Notes: generated by a model not told the origin, from the letters alone. A DNA stretch of 64,000 nucleotides from Arion vulgaris (GCA_020796225.1 CM036765.1:6482805-6546804), one strand, 5' to 3'. Shown: positions 21,901 through 32,145, counted from the stretch's first letter. Translations and numbers: made by a program.

Positions 21901-24075
21901 GGTACGAGCTTTTGTGTGTGCTTCACAGCGCCAGGATAATATCTCTGGTACGAGCTTTTGTGTGTGCTTCACAGCGCGAGGATAATATCTCTGGTACGAG
22001 CTTTTGTGTGTGCTTCACAGCGCCAGGATAATATCTCTGGTACGGGCTTTGTGTGTGTTCACAGCGCCAGGATAATGTCTCTGGCACGGGCTTTTGTGTG
22101 TGCTTCACAGCGCCAGGATAATATCTCTGGTACGAGCTTTTGTGTGTGCTTCACAGCGCCAGGATAATATCTCTGGTACGGGTTTTTGTGTGTGCTTCAC
22201 AGCGCAAGGATAATATCTCTGGTACGGGCTTTTGTGTGTGCTTCACAGCGCCAGGATAATATCTCTGGTACGAGCTTTTGTGTGTGCTTCACAGCGCCAG
22301 GATAATATCTCTGGTTCGGCTTTTGTGTGTGCTTCACAGCGCCAGGATAATATCTCTGGTACGGGCTTTTGTGTGTGCTTCACAGCGCCAGGATAATATC
22401 TCTGGTACCGGCTTTTGTGTGTGCTTCACAGCGCCAGGATAATATCTCTGATACGGCTTTTGTGTGTGCTTCACAGCGCCAGGATAATATCTCTGGTACG
22501 AGCTTTTATGTGTGCTTCACAGCGCCAGGATAATATCTCTGGTACGAGCTTTTGTGTGTGCTTCACAGCGCGAGGATAATATCTCTGGTACGAGCTTTTG
22601 TGTGTGCTTCACAGCGCCAGGATAATATCTCTGGTACGGGCTTTTGTGTGTGCTTCACAGCGCCAGGATAATATCTCTGGTACGAGCTTTTGTGTGTGCT
22701 TCACAGCGCCAGGATAATATCTCTGGTACGAGCTTTTGTGTGTGCTTCACAGCGCGAGGATAATATCTCTGGTACGAGCTTTTGTGTGTGCTTCACAGCG
22801 CCAGGATAATATCTCTGGTACGAGCTTTTGTGTGTGCTTCACAGCGCGAGGATAATATCTCTGGTACGAGCTTTTGTGTGTGCTTCACAGCGCCAGGATA
22901 ATATCTCTGGTACGGGCTTTTGTGTGTGCTTCACAGCGCCAGGATAATGTCTCTGGCACGGGCTTTTGTGTGTGCTTCACAGCGCCAGGATAATATCTCT
23001 GGTACGAGCTTTTGTGTGTGCTTCACAGCGCCAGGATAATATCTCTGGTACGGGTTTTTGTGTGTGCTTCACAGCGCAAGGATAATATCTTTGGTACGAG
23101 CTTTTGTGTGTGCTTCACAGCGCCAGGATAATATCTCTGGTACGGGCTTTTGTGTGTGCTTCACAGCGCCAGGATAATATCTCTGGTACGGGCTTTTGTG
23201 TGTGCTTCACAGCGCCAGGATAATATCTCTGGTACGAGCTTTTGTGTGTGCTTCACAGCGCCAGGATAATATCTCTGGTTCGGGCTTTTGTGTGTGCTTC
23301 ACAGCGCCAGGATAATATCTCTGGTACGGGCTTTTGTGTGTGCTTCACAGCGCCAGGATAATATCTCTGGTACCGGCTTTTGTGTGTGCTTCACAGCGCC
23401 AGGATAATATCTCTGGTACGGGCTTTTGTGTGTGCTTCACAGCGCCAGGATAATATCTCTGGTACGAGCTTTTATGTGTGCTTCACAGCGCCAGGATAAT
23501 ATCTCTGGTACGAGCTTTGTGTGTGCTTCACAGCGAGGATAATATCTCTGGTACGAGCTTTGTGTGTGCTTTACAGCGCCAGGATAATATCTCTGGTACG
23601 GGCTTTTGTGTGTGCTTCACAGCGCCAGGATAATATCTCTGGTACGAGCTTTTATGTGTGCTTCACAGCGCCAGGATAATATCTCTGGTACGAGCTTTTG
23701 TGTGTGCTTCACAGCGCGAGGATAATATCTCTGGTACGAGCTTTTGTGTGTGCTTCACAGCGCCAGGATAATATCTCTGGTATGAGCTTTGTGTGTGCTT
23801 CACAGCGCCAGGATAATATCTCTGGTACGAGCTTTTGTGTGTGCTTCACACGCGAGGATAATATCTCTGGTACGAGCTTGTGTGTGCTTCACAGCGCCAG
23901 GATAATATCTCTGGTACGGGCTTTTGTGTGTGCTTCACAGCGCCAGGATAATATCTCTGGTACGAGCTTTTGTGTGTGCTTCACAGCGCCAGGATAATAT
24001 CTCTGGTACGAGCTTTTGTGTGTGCTTCACAGCGCCAGGATAATATCTCTGGTACGGGCTTTTGTGTGTGCTTCA
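12924..24075. repeat. Giant 46-bp minisatellite, about 242 copies
   Basis: The array has a head-to-tail 46-bp unit whose plus-strand core is caggataatatctctggtac, followed by a variable base pair and a TG-rich tail (ttttgtgtgtgcttcacagc). There are no spacers. Variants are named by the bases after 'ggt': acgggc, acgagc, accggc, ttcggg, plus gggacggg, acgggtttt and two left-side types, gcgcaagg...tttgg and gcgcgagg. These recur in order, giving higher-order blocks of about 11-13 units. A larger duplicate places a rare gtctctggcacggg unit at about 22,077 and again 872 bp later. Because 46 is not a multiple of 3, every reading frame meets the taa of 'ggataat' within three units, so the 60-100-codon ORFs here are only where indels occur. 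The array fills about 94% of a tetraspanin intron. Confidence 0.97.
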
Positions 24076-24209
24076 TAATTAGTTTTTTTTTCCGATGTCT
24101 CTGCTGCTAGTTCCGATATTAATCTTTTGTGTGGGAGGTATTTTCCTTTATATCCAATGTATTGGAGTACCATAACCCTGTAAAGCCGTTGGTAATCTGC
24201 TTATGTAGC

Positions 24210-24312
24210 TTAACTATTTAATTTGTTGTTTCTTGATGAAGTTAGCATTGATGTTGAACTCAATATTTTCCCGATATCTTCATTTCTAAACTGGTCTCTT
24301 ATTGATACTTCC
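24210..24312 (-). mobile_element. LINE fragment (family I)
   Basis: The minus strand reads CRMLEVSIRDQFRNEDIGK and SSRNNKLN, matching 60-345 and 51,230-51,360. Confidence 0.65.
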
Positions 24313-24314
24313 AG

Positions 24315-24560
24315 CATTCTACATAGAATATGTGATGAGAAAGGGAGGTTTAGAACACATTGTAACAACTGGTAAAATAGAGGGGAGACAAGACAGAGGA
24401 AGACAGCGAGATAATTTGTTGGATAGCCTGACTTCATTGCACCGAAGAGCGTCAACATCTGAGATGATAGCAAACACCAGAGACAGATATTTGTGGAGAT
24501 CCATGATTACATACGATAGCCGGCACGGCACGGCACCTGACAATGATGAAGATGATGAGT
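24315..24560 (+). mobile_element. LINE 3'-end fragment (family II)
   Basis: Reads VMRKGGLEHIVTTGKIEGR, RQRDNLLDSLTS and SEMIANTRDRYLWRSMI in one open frame, then an AATGATGAAGATGATGA tail. It is more intact than its relative at 1,150-1,515. Confidence 0.8.
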
Positions 24561-24639
24561 GACAGGTGTAATTAATCATAGGAAAGGCAGCCAGAGTTGT
24601 CTTAATTATCTGTCTAAAGTTATTACTCAAGTAACTTAC

Positions 24640-24794
24640 ATTTGTAAACAAAAGGTCATTTTCCTGATGGAAGCTGACTGGCGGATGTGTGGCTGGTATA
24701 ATGTTGGTATAACCTGGTCCACCGACACATTTTGTTCTGTTTAGTCCAACGACATTTTTGCAGCAGCTGTCTGGAACATATTCTTTCATACTGG
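24640..24794 (-). CDS. Tetraspanin exon: PDSCC region of large extracellular loop
   Basis: The exon is 155 bp. The acceptor is ttttctttcgcag and the donor gtaagttact. Two bases complete a split codon and 51 codons follow, ending at phase 0. The protein runs from SMKEYVPDSCCKN through LNRTKCVGGPGY to LLFTN. VPDSCC is the second canonical cysteine motif of the tetraspanin large extracellular loop, and the further cysteine in TKC gives, with CCG and GC, a six-cysteine loop with three predicted disulfides. An N-x-T sequon (NRT) is present. The exon begins 716 bp upstream (in transcript sense) of the edge of the giant 46-bp array. Overlapping LINE debris in the same open frame at 24210-24560 is unrelated to the gene and lies beyond the donor, in the intron. 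Confidence 0.9.
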
Positions 24795-24884
24795 CTGCGA
24801 AAGAAAATAAACATTGGAGGTGAACATGTTGCATATTTATAATAGGCATCCAAGCGTGTCTAGTTAGGGATCTTACTAGTCTGG

Positions 24885-25110
24885 GGAGTATTAACATTTT
24901 CATGCCTACTTTGTGTTAGAGTGTAGCAACATGTTGCATTCTGGGGGAGCATTAACATTTTCATGCCTACTTTGTGTTAGAGTGTAGAAAGCAAATACTG
25001 TAACCTACCAGCTAGCCCCATTGTTAAGGTACCTAACTATCTCACTGACAGCTAAACAACAGAGGATCAGCAACATTTTCCTGCCTACTTTGTGTTACCA
25101 GAGTTTAACA
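24885..25110. repeat. Short direct repeats
   Basis: The block attaacattttcatgcctac plus tttgtgttagagtgtag occurs at 24,890 and 24,953, with a degenerate third copy near 25,073. Confidence 0.75.
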
Positions 25111-25184
25111 TGAACAATGAACAAAGCACAATGCTACATGTGAAATGTGCTGCCTGTGAAAAGTTACCAACAGAAACATAAAAT

Positions 25185-25470
25185 ACAGAATCACCATCAG
25201 CATAAGAGAGAAAGTTGGCACAGAACCTTGCTTGAATTATATTGAGAAGCAAAGAATTGAACTGTTCTTTAACTTAATAAGAATGCAACTAAACTCAACT
25301 GTATACATAGTCTTCTACCACAGAACATCAGGAAAGAATGTGAGAGGAAGACAACGAAAAAGATAGATAGATGGCAGAGCAGAATCCTGTCAAAAAAGTA
25401 TTAAAAAACTATCACTCAAGCCACTAGAGCAGCGCAAGACAAAAAACGTAAAACCACGACACTGGGCAAC
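25185..25470 (+). mobile_element. LINE 3'-end fragment
   Basis: Reads IREKVGTEPCLNYIEKQRI, a decayed F-x-LIRM and KNVRGRQRKR-IDG, the RT C-terminal pattern. It ends near a 3-fold gctgggcaacaacccg duplication (25,464-25,510). Confidence 0.65.
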
Positions 25471-25554
25471 AACCCGCTGGGCAACAACCCGCTGGGCAAC
25501 AACCCGACAAAAGAAGAAGACGCATCAATAAAGAATCAAATGTTGTCTCTGGTC

Positions 25555-25720
25555 GTGAAGATAAGGCGCTCGGCTTGCATTCCAAAGGTACACAGTTCGT
25601 TCCTAGAGTGGAGTAATATGGATATTTTTCCAGCGATCCCTGATCTCAAAGTTGATGAGATAGAGTTCCGTCCTTTCGGAGACGGACGATAAAATGTAGA
25701 TCCGGTTTCAAATTAAGCAC
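25555..25720 (+). mobile_element. Possible SINE
   Basis: An A/B-box-like head (ggcgctcggcttgcattcc ... acagttcgttccta) is followed by cggagacggacgataaaa, which recurs inverted at about 53,430-53,450. Confidence 0.45.
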
Positions 25721-25844
25721 GCAAAAGAGCTCCTGACAATCGATAATAGGTTTCAAATTCGCTGACTGGGCAAAATGCATTGAAATATTAAAAAAACATT
25801 TCAGAAAACTGTTACCATCTTCACAATGTTATAATTACATATGG

Positions 25845-25975
25845 GACCATTGTCGGTGCTACAGAGTTCATGCTCTGTACTGTCGATGAAATCGTCCTGT
25901 TTATGAAAGATATCGGAGCACTTATTGTTATTTCCCGAAGTGCAATGATGATGGTCCAATCAATCAATCAATCTT
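25845..25975 (+). mobile_element. Short SINE-like element with (AATC)n tail
   Basis: Second copy of the element at 2,783-2,905: gtgctacagagttcatgctc, gaagtgcaatgatgatgg and a caatcaatcaatc tail. Confidence 0.65.
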
Positions 25976-25984
25976 CTTCATCGA

Positions 25985-26190
25985 ACGCTTCATATCGACA
26001 CCAGAGCATATCCTGCAAGACTGTCCTCTTCTGTGTGAGCTGAGAAGCAACATGTGGCCACACCCAGTCGACCTGAAAACTAAGCTTTGGGAAACCTGAC
26101 AGACCTGAAGCTGTCTGCCCAGTTTGTGGTCCACAGTAAATTAAGCGCATGACCAGAGATCGCTGAAGAAGAAGAAGAAGAAGAACGATT
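25985..26190 (+). mobile_element. LINE RNase H 3' end with (GAA)n tail
   Basis: Matches 7,190-7,370: TPEHILQDCPLLCELRSNMW to FVVHSKLSA and stop, then gatcgctgaagaagaagaag. It is 5'-truncated. Confidence 0.8.
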
Positions 26191-26196
26191 CATATC

Positions 26197-26535
26197 GCCC
26201 GAGTAGTTACCGGGGCGCAAATTGGGGTTGAAAGAATAGAACCACTGCTACCTGTCACGCATGTCGTAAGAGACGACTAAGGAGGTTGGGCGTGAGGCTA
26301 GCTACCCCACACCGTAAAAAAAAACCACTTTATGGCTACAGAACGGAGAGCGAACCGAGTAAACGCTGGCTGAAACCGGACACATCGCCGAAGGATAAGC
26401 ACCAGAGCTCCAAATGGTGCTGAAGATGTGACGTAAAACACAGCAATGCTAAGGCTGCATGAATCAGATTTCCACATGAATAGAATTTATGGGAAAAGCT
26501 GGTACATCGATCTGGGCGGTGATCGAAAAAGAGAG
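26197..26535 (+). mobile_element. SINE family B copy with extended 3' body
   Basis: Begins cgcccgagtagttaccgggg and holds cacgcatgtcgtaagagacg. The later part (aaaccggacacatcgccgaa, gagctccaaatggtgctgaa) recurs at 60,480-60,600. Confidence 0.7.
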
Positions 26536-26536
26536 A

Positions 26537-26830
26537 GAACGCTTCATATCAACCACTTAAACCTTTCTTTGTGATTTATATGTGATTTGTGCATAAGAAC
26601 GATTGTACGCTGTACCAGTTATCAGCTATATGAGGACTATTATTATAACACTTCGGGCATGTCCATAGGTGCTCCGATCTCCACCTCAACAAATCCAGCA
26701 GCGTCCAGCGGCCCAACAAGCCAGTTCGATGTTGATTAATCAATCTCTTTGCATTTTTGGTATATCATTCTTTTCGTTGTGCCAGTTATGGAGCTACAAG
26801 TAGGCCAGTACATCTGATTTCTGCGAAAGC
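26537..26830 (-). mobile_element. SINE family A copy interrupted by a LINE fragment
   Basis: The 3' half (26,537-26,632) and central body (26,778-26,830, caagtaggccagtacatctg) are separated by about 140 bp of LINE sequence. The phrase 'ccagttat' occurs at both breakpoints. Confidence 0.6.
26633..26770 (-). mobile_element. LINE RNase H C-terminal fragment nested in SINE
   Basis: The minus strand carries the LINQHRTGLLGRWTLLDLL...HMPE segment also seen at 2,216-2,345 and 50,020-50,150. Confidence 0.65.
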
Positions 26831-26942
26831 AATCACTAATGTATACAGGTAACTTCAATATCTTACCTCTATCTTTAATCTATTGTTGTATCTATTGCTT
26901 TGTTCACCTCCTCTGTATTTTTACATATCATACTTGTTATTT

Positions 26943-27190
26943 GTCCGAACGCTCCATATCAACCACTTTTTGAACCACTCTGTGTAATCTGTATGTGAAT
27001 TGTGCCTAAGAGCGATTGTACCTTTGTGCTAGCTATGCGCCTACAAGTAAGCCAGCACATACGATTTCCACAACGTTTTTTATTTACTAGGTTAGCTTCC
27101 CTAGGCTCTACATTAAAAGCATTTTATGACATCCCTTTAAGGTCGCAGTGTTACTATTTTTTGCTTTCCTTGAGGGACCCGACAACACAC
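26943..27190 (-). mobile_element. SINE family A copy
   Basis: Reverse copy from cgaacgctccatatcaacca to gcagtgttactattttttgc. The tRNA-related head has a small local rearrangement near 27,110. Confidence 0.8.
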
Positions 27191-27254
27191 AGGCGAACCA
27201 ATCAATGTTTAATATATCTTCAATCTTTTACTTCTATCTTGAATCTCTGGTTGT

Positions 27255-27267
27255 ATTCACTGCCTTG
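27255..27267. repeat. Left target-site duplication of the LINE
   Basis: ATTCACTGCCTTG here and at 28841-28853 are identical and abut the two ends of the LINE copy. A third copy at 28,894-28,906 comes from the tandem repeat into which the LINE inserted. Confidence 0.85.
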
Positions 27268-28840
27268 ATCGTGGTGTCTGTAACAACTACCGTGGTATCT
27301 CGTTGCTCAGCATCGTAGGGAAGGTCTTCGCACGCGTAGTACTAAATAGGTTACAAAAGCTAGCTAACCAAGTATACCCTGAGTCACAATGTGGATTTAG
27401 ATCCAACAGATCCACTATTGACATGTTATTCTTCTTGAGACAACTGCAGGAGAAATGTCGCGAACAACGCATGCCACTGTACATTGTCTTCATAGATCTA
27501 ACAAAGGCATTTGACCTAGTGAGTAGAGATGGCCTCTTCAGGCTTTTGGAAAAAATCGGCTGCCCTCCTACATTGCTTAAAATCATAGCATCATTCCATA
27601 ACAACATGAAGGGTACAGTTATGTTTGATGGGGCCTCCTCCAGCGCTTTTCCTATCAACATCGGCGTCAAGCAGGGTGCGTACTTGCACCCACACTCTTT
27701 GGGATATTTTTCTCCCTACTTCTCTCCCATGCTTTTGAATCCGCCGAAGAAGGAATATTTCTCCACACAAGATCAGATGGAAAATTGTTCAACATGGCGC
27801 GACTCTAAGCAAAGACCAAAGTCCAAAGAGTCACCATCAAGGAACTTCTGTTTGCCGATGATGCAGCATTAACATCACACACAGAAGAAGGGCTACAACA
27901 CCTCATGGACAGATTTGCTGCAGCATCAAATGAATTTGGCTTGACCATCAGCCTGAAGAAAACAAATATCCAGGATATTAGCAGAGCCCCATCTATCAAC
28001 ATTGGCAGTAATACGCTTGAAGTAGTCAATACCTTTACATACCTTGGCTCTGTTATCAGCAGCAACCTCTCCCTCGATGATGAAATTAGTGGTCGCATTT
28101 GGAAGGCCTCCACTGCTATGTTTAAATTAGCAAAGCGTGTATGGGAAAACAGGGCACTCACAAGAAACACCAAGACACAAGTATATAAAGCTTGTGTTCT
28201 CAGCACTCTGCTGTATGGTAGTGAGACATGGACCACATATGCTAGACAAGAACATCGCCTCAACACCTTCCACATGCGCTGTCTCAGGCGAATATACAAC
28301 ATCCGATGGCAAGATCACATCTCCAATATAGAAGTCCTGAACAGTGCTGGCATTCCAAGCATGCACACTTTACTGAGTCAGCGACGTCTCAGATGGTTGG
28401 GACACGTGTGCCGTATGAGCCATGATAGAATCCCAAAGAACATTCTATATGGTCAACTCGCATCTGGTGCTAGACAGCATGGACGCCCATTATTACGCTT
28501 CATTGACACCTGCAAGCGTGATCTAACTTCATGCGGCATAGACAAAAACACTGGGAGCGGCTGGCCAAAGAGAGGCAAGCATGGCGAGTGGCAGTGAGGG
28601 GCGGCTCAAACAGAAAAGAAGAAAAACAAAATCACATGTGGAGGCAAAAGAGAGCACAGAGAGCAGAGAGAACATCCCATGCATCGGCTCTAGTCTCCAG
28701 TTTTACCTGCAGCAACTGTGGCAAGGATTGCCACTCCAGAATAGTCCATTACAGCCACATGAAACGTTGTGATTCAGCACAGAACATACTACCTGACGCA
28801 ACACCTATTGTCTCCTGAGACAAAGAGGCCAATGATGATG
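27268..28840 (+). mobile_element. 5'-truncated LINE copy with RT and C-terminal zinc-finger-like motif
   Basis: This copy holds most of a non-LTR reverse transcriptase. It opens with NNYRGISLLSIVGK, then shows AFDLVSRDG, GVKQG, the catalytic LLFADDAA box (27,842-27,868), KKTN, YLGSVIS, QVYKACVLSTLLYGSE, RRLRWLGHVCRM, and a C-terminal CSNCGKDCHSR...HMKRC cysteine/histidine motif. The 3' end is a short ATG/TGA run. It is broken in three places: a 1-base loss after GVKQG near 27,675, a stop at 27,806-27,808, and a 1-base loss near 28,545. A perfect 13-bp direct repeat flanks it, as expected from target-primed reverse transcription. The 5' end is missing, including any endonuclease. It resembles LINE pol proteins often annotated as jockey-like; the clade cannot be fixed from this alone. 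It lies antisense to the tetraspanin, inside an intron. Confidence 0.93.
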
Positions 28841-28853
28841 ATTCACTGCCTTG
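28841..28853. repeat. Right target-site duplication of the LINE
   Basis: Second copy of the 13-bp ATTCACTGCCTTG duplication, directly after the ATGATGATG tail of the LINE. Confidence 0.85.
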
Positions 28854-28935
28854 TTCACCTCTTCTGCATTTTTACTTCTACCTTTAATCTCTGGTTGTAT
28901 TCACTGCCTTGTTCACATCTTCTGCATTTTTACAT
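28854..28935. repeat. Short tandem repeat that was the LINE target
   Basis: The phrases 'cttctgcatttttac' and 'aatctctggttgtattcact' repeat here with a period of roughly 55 bp and continue left of the LINE at 27,227-27,267. A related degenerate copy is at 26,865-26,935. Confidence 0.6.
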
Positions 28936-29327
28936 AATAGACATTGAAGAAACAATACATCGGAATAAACTAAATACAAAAGAATAATTAACAGAGACCG
29001 TAACAGCTTCCAAAATGTTTCATTGCCTCGTGTCATTTATTAACAATTTACAGCTCAATTTCCCCGAGCTGTCAGCTACTTCCTTTCAGTGTACAAGAAT
29101 CTCATCAACGTGCAAAATCTTCCATGATGAGTTCCTGAAACTGGAGTTCTGTCAAGGGCAATTTGCTGAAACGCCGTTTGGTAACAGCAAATCAATACGA
29201 ATTCACGTCTGGTTTCCGGAATTTTCACCATCACCGACTATCGACGTGAGAATTTGAGTTTGAAACGGATGTAGCTATGATTTGTAGAAACTGATGTGAA
29301 TTTTGCTGAATATTTTAGAAGTTATCA
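28936..29327. other. Intronic stretch without recognised element
   Basis: An 80-codon plus-strand ORF at 29,015-29,257 has no recognisable domain, and its flanks are plain intronic DNA. I see no splice-bounded exon here. Confidence 0.4.
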
Positions 29328-29592
29328 CCCCGTGTTGTTGCCAGGGTTCTTGATGGGAGAAAAGAATAGTACCACTGCGACCTACAAGGCATGTCGTAAG
29401 AGGTGGCTGAGATAAGGGCCTGAGAAACTACCTAGATAGTAAAAACATCACAGAAATTAGATGTGCTGGCCTAATTGTAGGCGCATAACTGGCACAACGT
29501 ACAATCGCTCTTAGACTCAGACCACATACAAATCACACAGAGTGGTTAAACAAGTGATCGATATGAAATGTTCGAAGAAGTAGAAAAAGATA
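29328..29592 (+). mobile_element. SINE family A copy
   Basis: Holds gcatgtcgtaagaggtggct, ttgtaggcgcataactggca and gtacaatcgctcttagactc, and ends at a decayed GAA tail. Confidence 0.8.
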
Positions 29593-29600
29593 AGAAAACA

Positions 29601-29830
29601 GAGTACAAATTACATGATAAATAGAACAATTCAGAGTACAAATTACATGATAAATAGAACAATTTAGAGTACAAATTACATGATAAATAGAACAATTCAG
29701 AGTACAAATTACATGATAAATAGAACAATTCAGAGTACAAATTACATGATAAATAGAACAATTCAGAGTACAAATTACATGATAAATAGAACAATTCAGA
29801 GTACAAATTACATGATAAATAGAACAATTC
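29601..29830. repeat. 33-bp minisatellite, 7 copies
   Basis: Units gagtacaaattacatgataa plus atagaacaattca are nearly identical. The period is a multiple of 3, so several frames stay open as 11-residue repeats; there is no other sign of coding. Confidence 0.95.
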
Positions 29831-30255
29831 AAACAGTTTACTACGGGGTAAACATAGAAATCAAGATAGTTAAATCATCATAGCAAATTTCCTTAGAAAC
29901 AAAATCACCAAAACAATACAAACTAAATCACCAACAATTAAACAAGATTCTTTTCTCTAGACTAACCCAAAAAAAACACGCTTGCTATTCTCCAGCTAAA
30001 TTTGTGTTGGTATTCATAAAATGAAATATTGATTTTACGTTCACACAAATTTTGATGTCTTACAGTACTGGTTACAAAAACAAAACAAAAATCTCAATTT
30101 TCACGGAACTATAATAGGTTAAAACTGTTACACGTAATTTTATATTGACATTACTATTAGCTGGTGAACTTTGACACACTCAATGCAAATAGTCAAGATA
30201 ATGTTACTATAGAAATGTCCTATTTGTGTGCTGTGACGGACATACCACGCCAGAT
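29831..30255. other. AT-rich intronic stretch
   Basis: No element or exon recognised. Confidence 0.4.
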
Positions 30256-30630
30256 GGTATGATATGGCCACAAATGAGGAATTTATGAAGAGAACAAGAC
30301 AGATTCCAGTGAACCAAGAGAGGGACTGGGATGGTATGATAGGGTCACAAATGAGGAATTTATGAAGAGAACAAGACAGATTCCAGTGAACCAAGAGAGG
30401 GACTGGGATGGTATGATATGGCCACAAATGAGGAATTTATGAAGAGAACAAGACAGATTCCAGTGAACCAAGAGAGGGACTGGGATGGTATGATAGGGTC
30501 ACAAATGAGGAATTTATGAAGAGAACAAGACAGATTCCAGTGAACCAAGAGAGGGACTGGGATGGTATGATAGGGCCACAAATGAGGAATTTATGAAGAG
30601 AACAAGACAGATTCCAGTGAACCAAGAGGT
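30256..30630. repeat. 77-bp minisatellite, 5 copies
   Basis: Units start ggtatgata(t/g)gg at 30256, 30333, 30410, 30487 and 30564. Two alternating versions ('atggccac' and 'agggtcac') suggest duplication of a dimer. Confidence 0.93.
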
Positions 30631-30900
30631 TTAAAAAGACGTTGACGCTAGATAGGACACAATTTGAGAAAACCAGAGGGAATATAACAAGAAGGGTCCT
30701 TTCCTGGAACAAACAGGGACAGCGAAAGCAAGGAGGCCGAGAATACACGGAGAGGAGATTTGGAGGCAGAGATCAATAATATAAAGAAGAGCTGGAGGGA
30801 GCTGAAGGAGATAGATAGAGATAGGAAGAATGGGCATGAGTTGGTTGAGGGCATATGCCCCAATTCAGGGTTAAAAGGCAGAGAGAAAGAGAGTGAGAGA
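30630..30900 (+). mobile_element. LINE 3'-end fragment
   Basis: Reads GNITRRVLSWNKQGQRKQGG then, shifted, GDLEAEINNIKKSWRELKE and LVEGICPNSGLKGRE. This is the standard C-terminal end of a LINE pol. Confidence 0.75.
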
Positions 30901-31079
30901 GAGACAAGACTGTAATAAAAGTATGATTATAATTATAAGGTGTCTCCTGTTGATCGTGTTGTTCTGTGTATTATTGATAAATTTGGAATAGGAGGAGCGG
31001 TGGGGGAGGGGGTGTTAACCTCTGCTAATATTAAACCTGTTTGTTTCTAGTAGATTGTATTACTAGAAATTTCCACTTT

Positions 31080-31509
31080 CTTCTTCTGTTGCTACTGCTG
31101 ATGCTACTACTGCTGCTACTACTGCTAATACTACTGCTGCTAATGCTGCAAATGCTTCTACTACGACTACTGCTACTACTGCTAATACTGCTACTACTGC
31201 TAATACTGCTACTACTGCTGTTGCTAATACTGCTACTACTCATGTGCCCCAGTGGTTACGGCCCAAATTTGGGGTGTAAAGAATAGAACCACTGTTACTT
31301 GCCACCCTACTACTACTACTACTGATGTTACTACTACTACTACTGATGTTACTACTACTACTACTACAACTGCTACTGCTGCTACTAATACTGCTACTGT
31401 TGCTATTGCTACAGCTGCTACTACTAATACTACTACTGCTACTACTACTACTACTTTTGCTACTACTATTACTGCTGCTACTACTCTACTTTTCTACTAC
31501 TACTACTAT

Positions 31510-31540
<31 letters not shown>

Positions 31541-31545
31541 GCTAC
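31080..31545. repeat. Trinucleotide (CTA/CTG)n low-complexity tract
   Basis: Mixed ACT, GCT and AAT triplets, interrupted by a SINE B fragment at 31,241-31,306. The part from 31,312 has the same ACT...GATGTT motif as the giant array at 33,074. Confidence 0.9.
31241..31306 (+). mobile_element. SINE family B head fragment
   Basis: ccccagtggttacggcccaa and gtgtaaagaatagaaccact match the SINE B head. It then runs straight into (CTA)n. Confidence 0.75.
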
Positions 31546-31892
31546 TCGCGCAATACCTCTGAAACCAGAGTAAGCCTCGACTGAATGGTCAAGGACACTC
31601 GTAATAAGGAAAGCAAGCTTCAAGAATAAATCAGTCCGAGGCACTAGATTAGTAGTCATGACGTAATGATTTACTATATGGCTTACTTGCCCTTGTCTTG
31701 TATTTTCATTCTGTCTTGTTCTATTTTTGTCCTAAAACATTATTCTTGTATAAGTCATTTATTGTGCATTCCATTGCTTTAATTTTGAAATCACATCTTC
31801 TCATTCTTATCATTATTTCTAGATTCTCCATCTTGTCCTACAATTATTTGTTGGTGAATGTTTGCAGTTTACTGGTTGTTGTATTGAATCGC

Positions 31893-32145
31893 TCGAGTGG
31901 TTACGGGGCCCAAATTTGGGGTTAAAGAATGGGACCACTGTTCCTGCCACGCATGTCGTAAGAGGCGACTAAGGAGGTTTGGCTGAAATCGGATGCGTGT
32001 CCTAAACGTGTAGAACTCTAGGGTTTAGGGCCAACAAACCAATGTGCAACGTATAACGTTCTTGGCAAAGATCAAACATATCACAAAGAGTGATTAAAAT
32101 TTGTCGTAAAGAACGAACGAAAGAAGAAGAAGAAGAGGGTCGTCA
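31893..32145 (+). mobile_element. SINE family B copy with (GAA)n tail
   Basis: Contains gagtggttacggggcccaaa, cacgcatgtcgtaagaggcg, caaccaatgt-like and cttggcaaagatcaaacata segments, and ends gaacgaaagaagaagaagaa. Confidence 0.8.

Noticed and set aside
12924..24075. CRISPR-like array
   Set aside because: Repeats are contiguous 46-bp units with no unique spacers, in animal intronic DNA with no cas genes.
12924..24075. Repetitive protein gene (many 60-100-codon ORFs with KPVPEILSW or ARIISLVRAF repeats)
   Set aside because: The unit is 46 bp, not a multiple of 3, and the frame is lost every three units unless an indel intervenes; ORFs occur only at indels, on both strands.
29533..29832. 99-codon ORF of 11-residue repeats (NCSIYHVICTL)
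   Set aside because: 33-bp minisatellite that is open in several frames on both strands.
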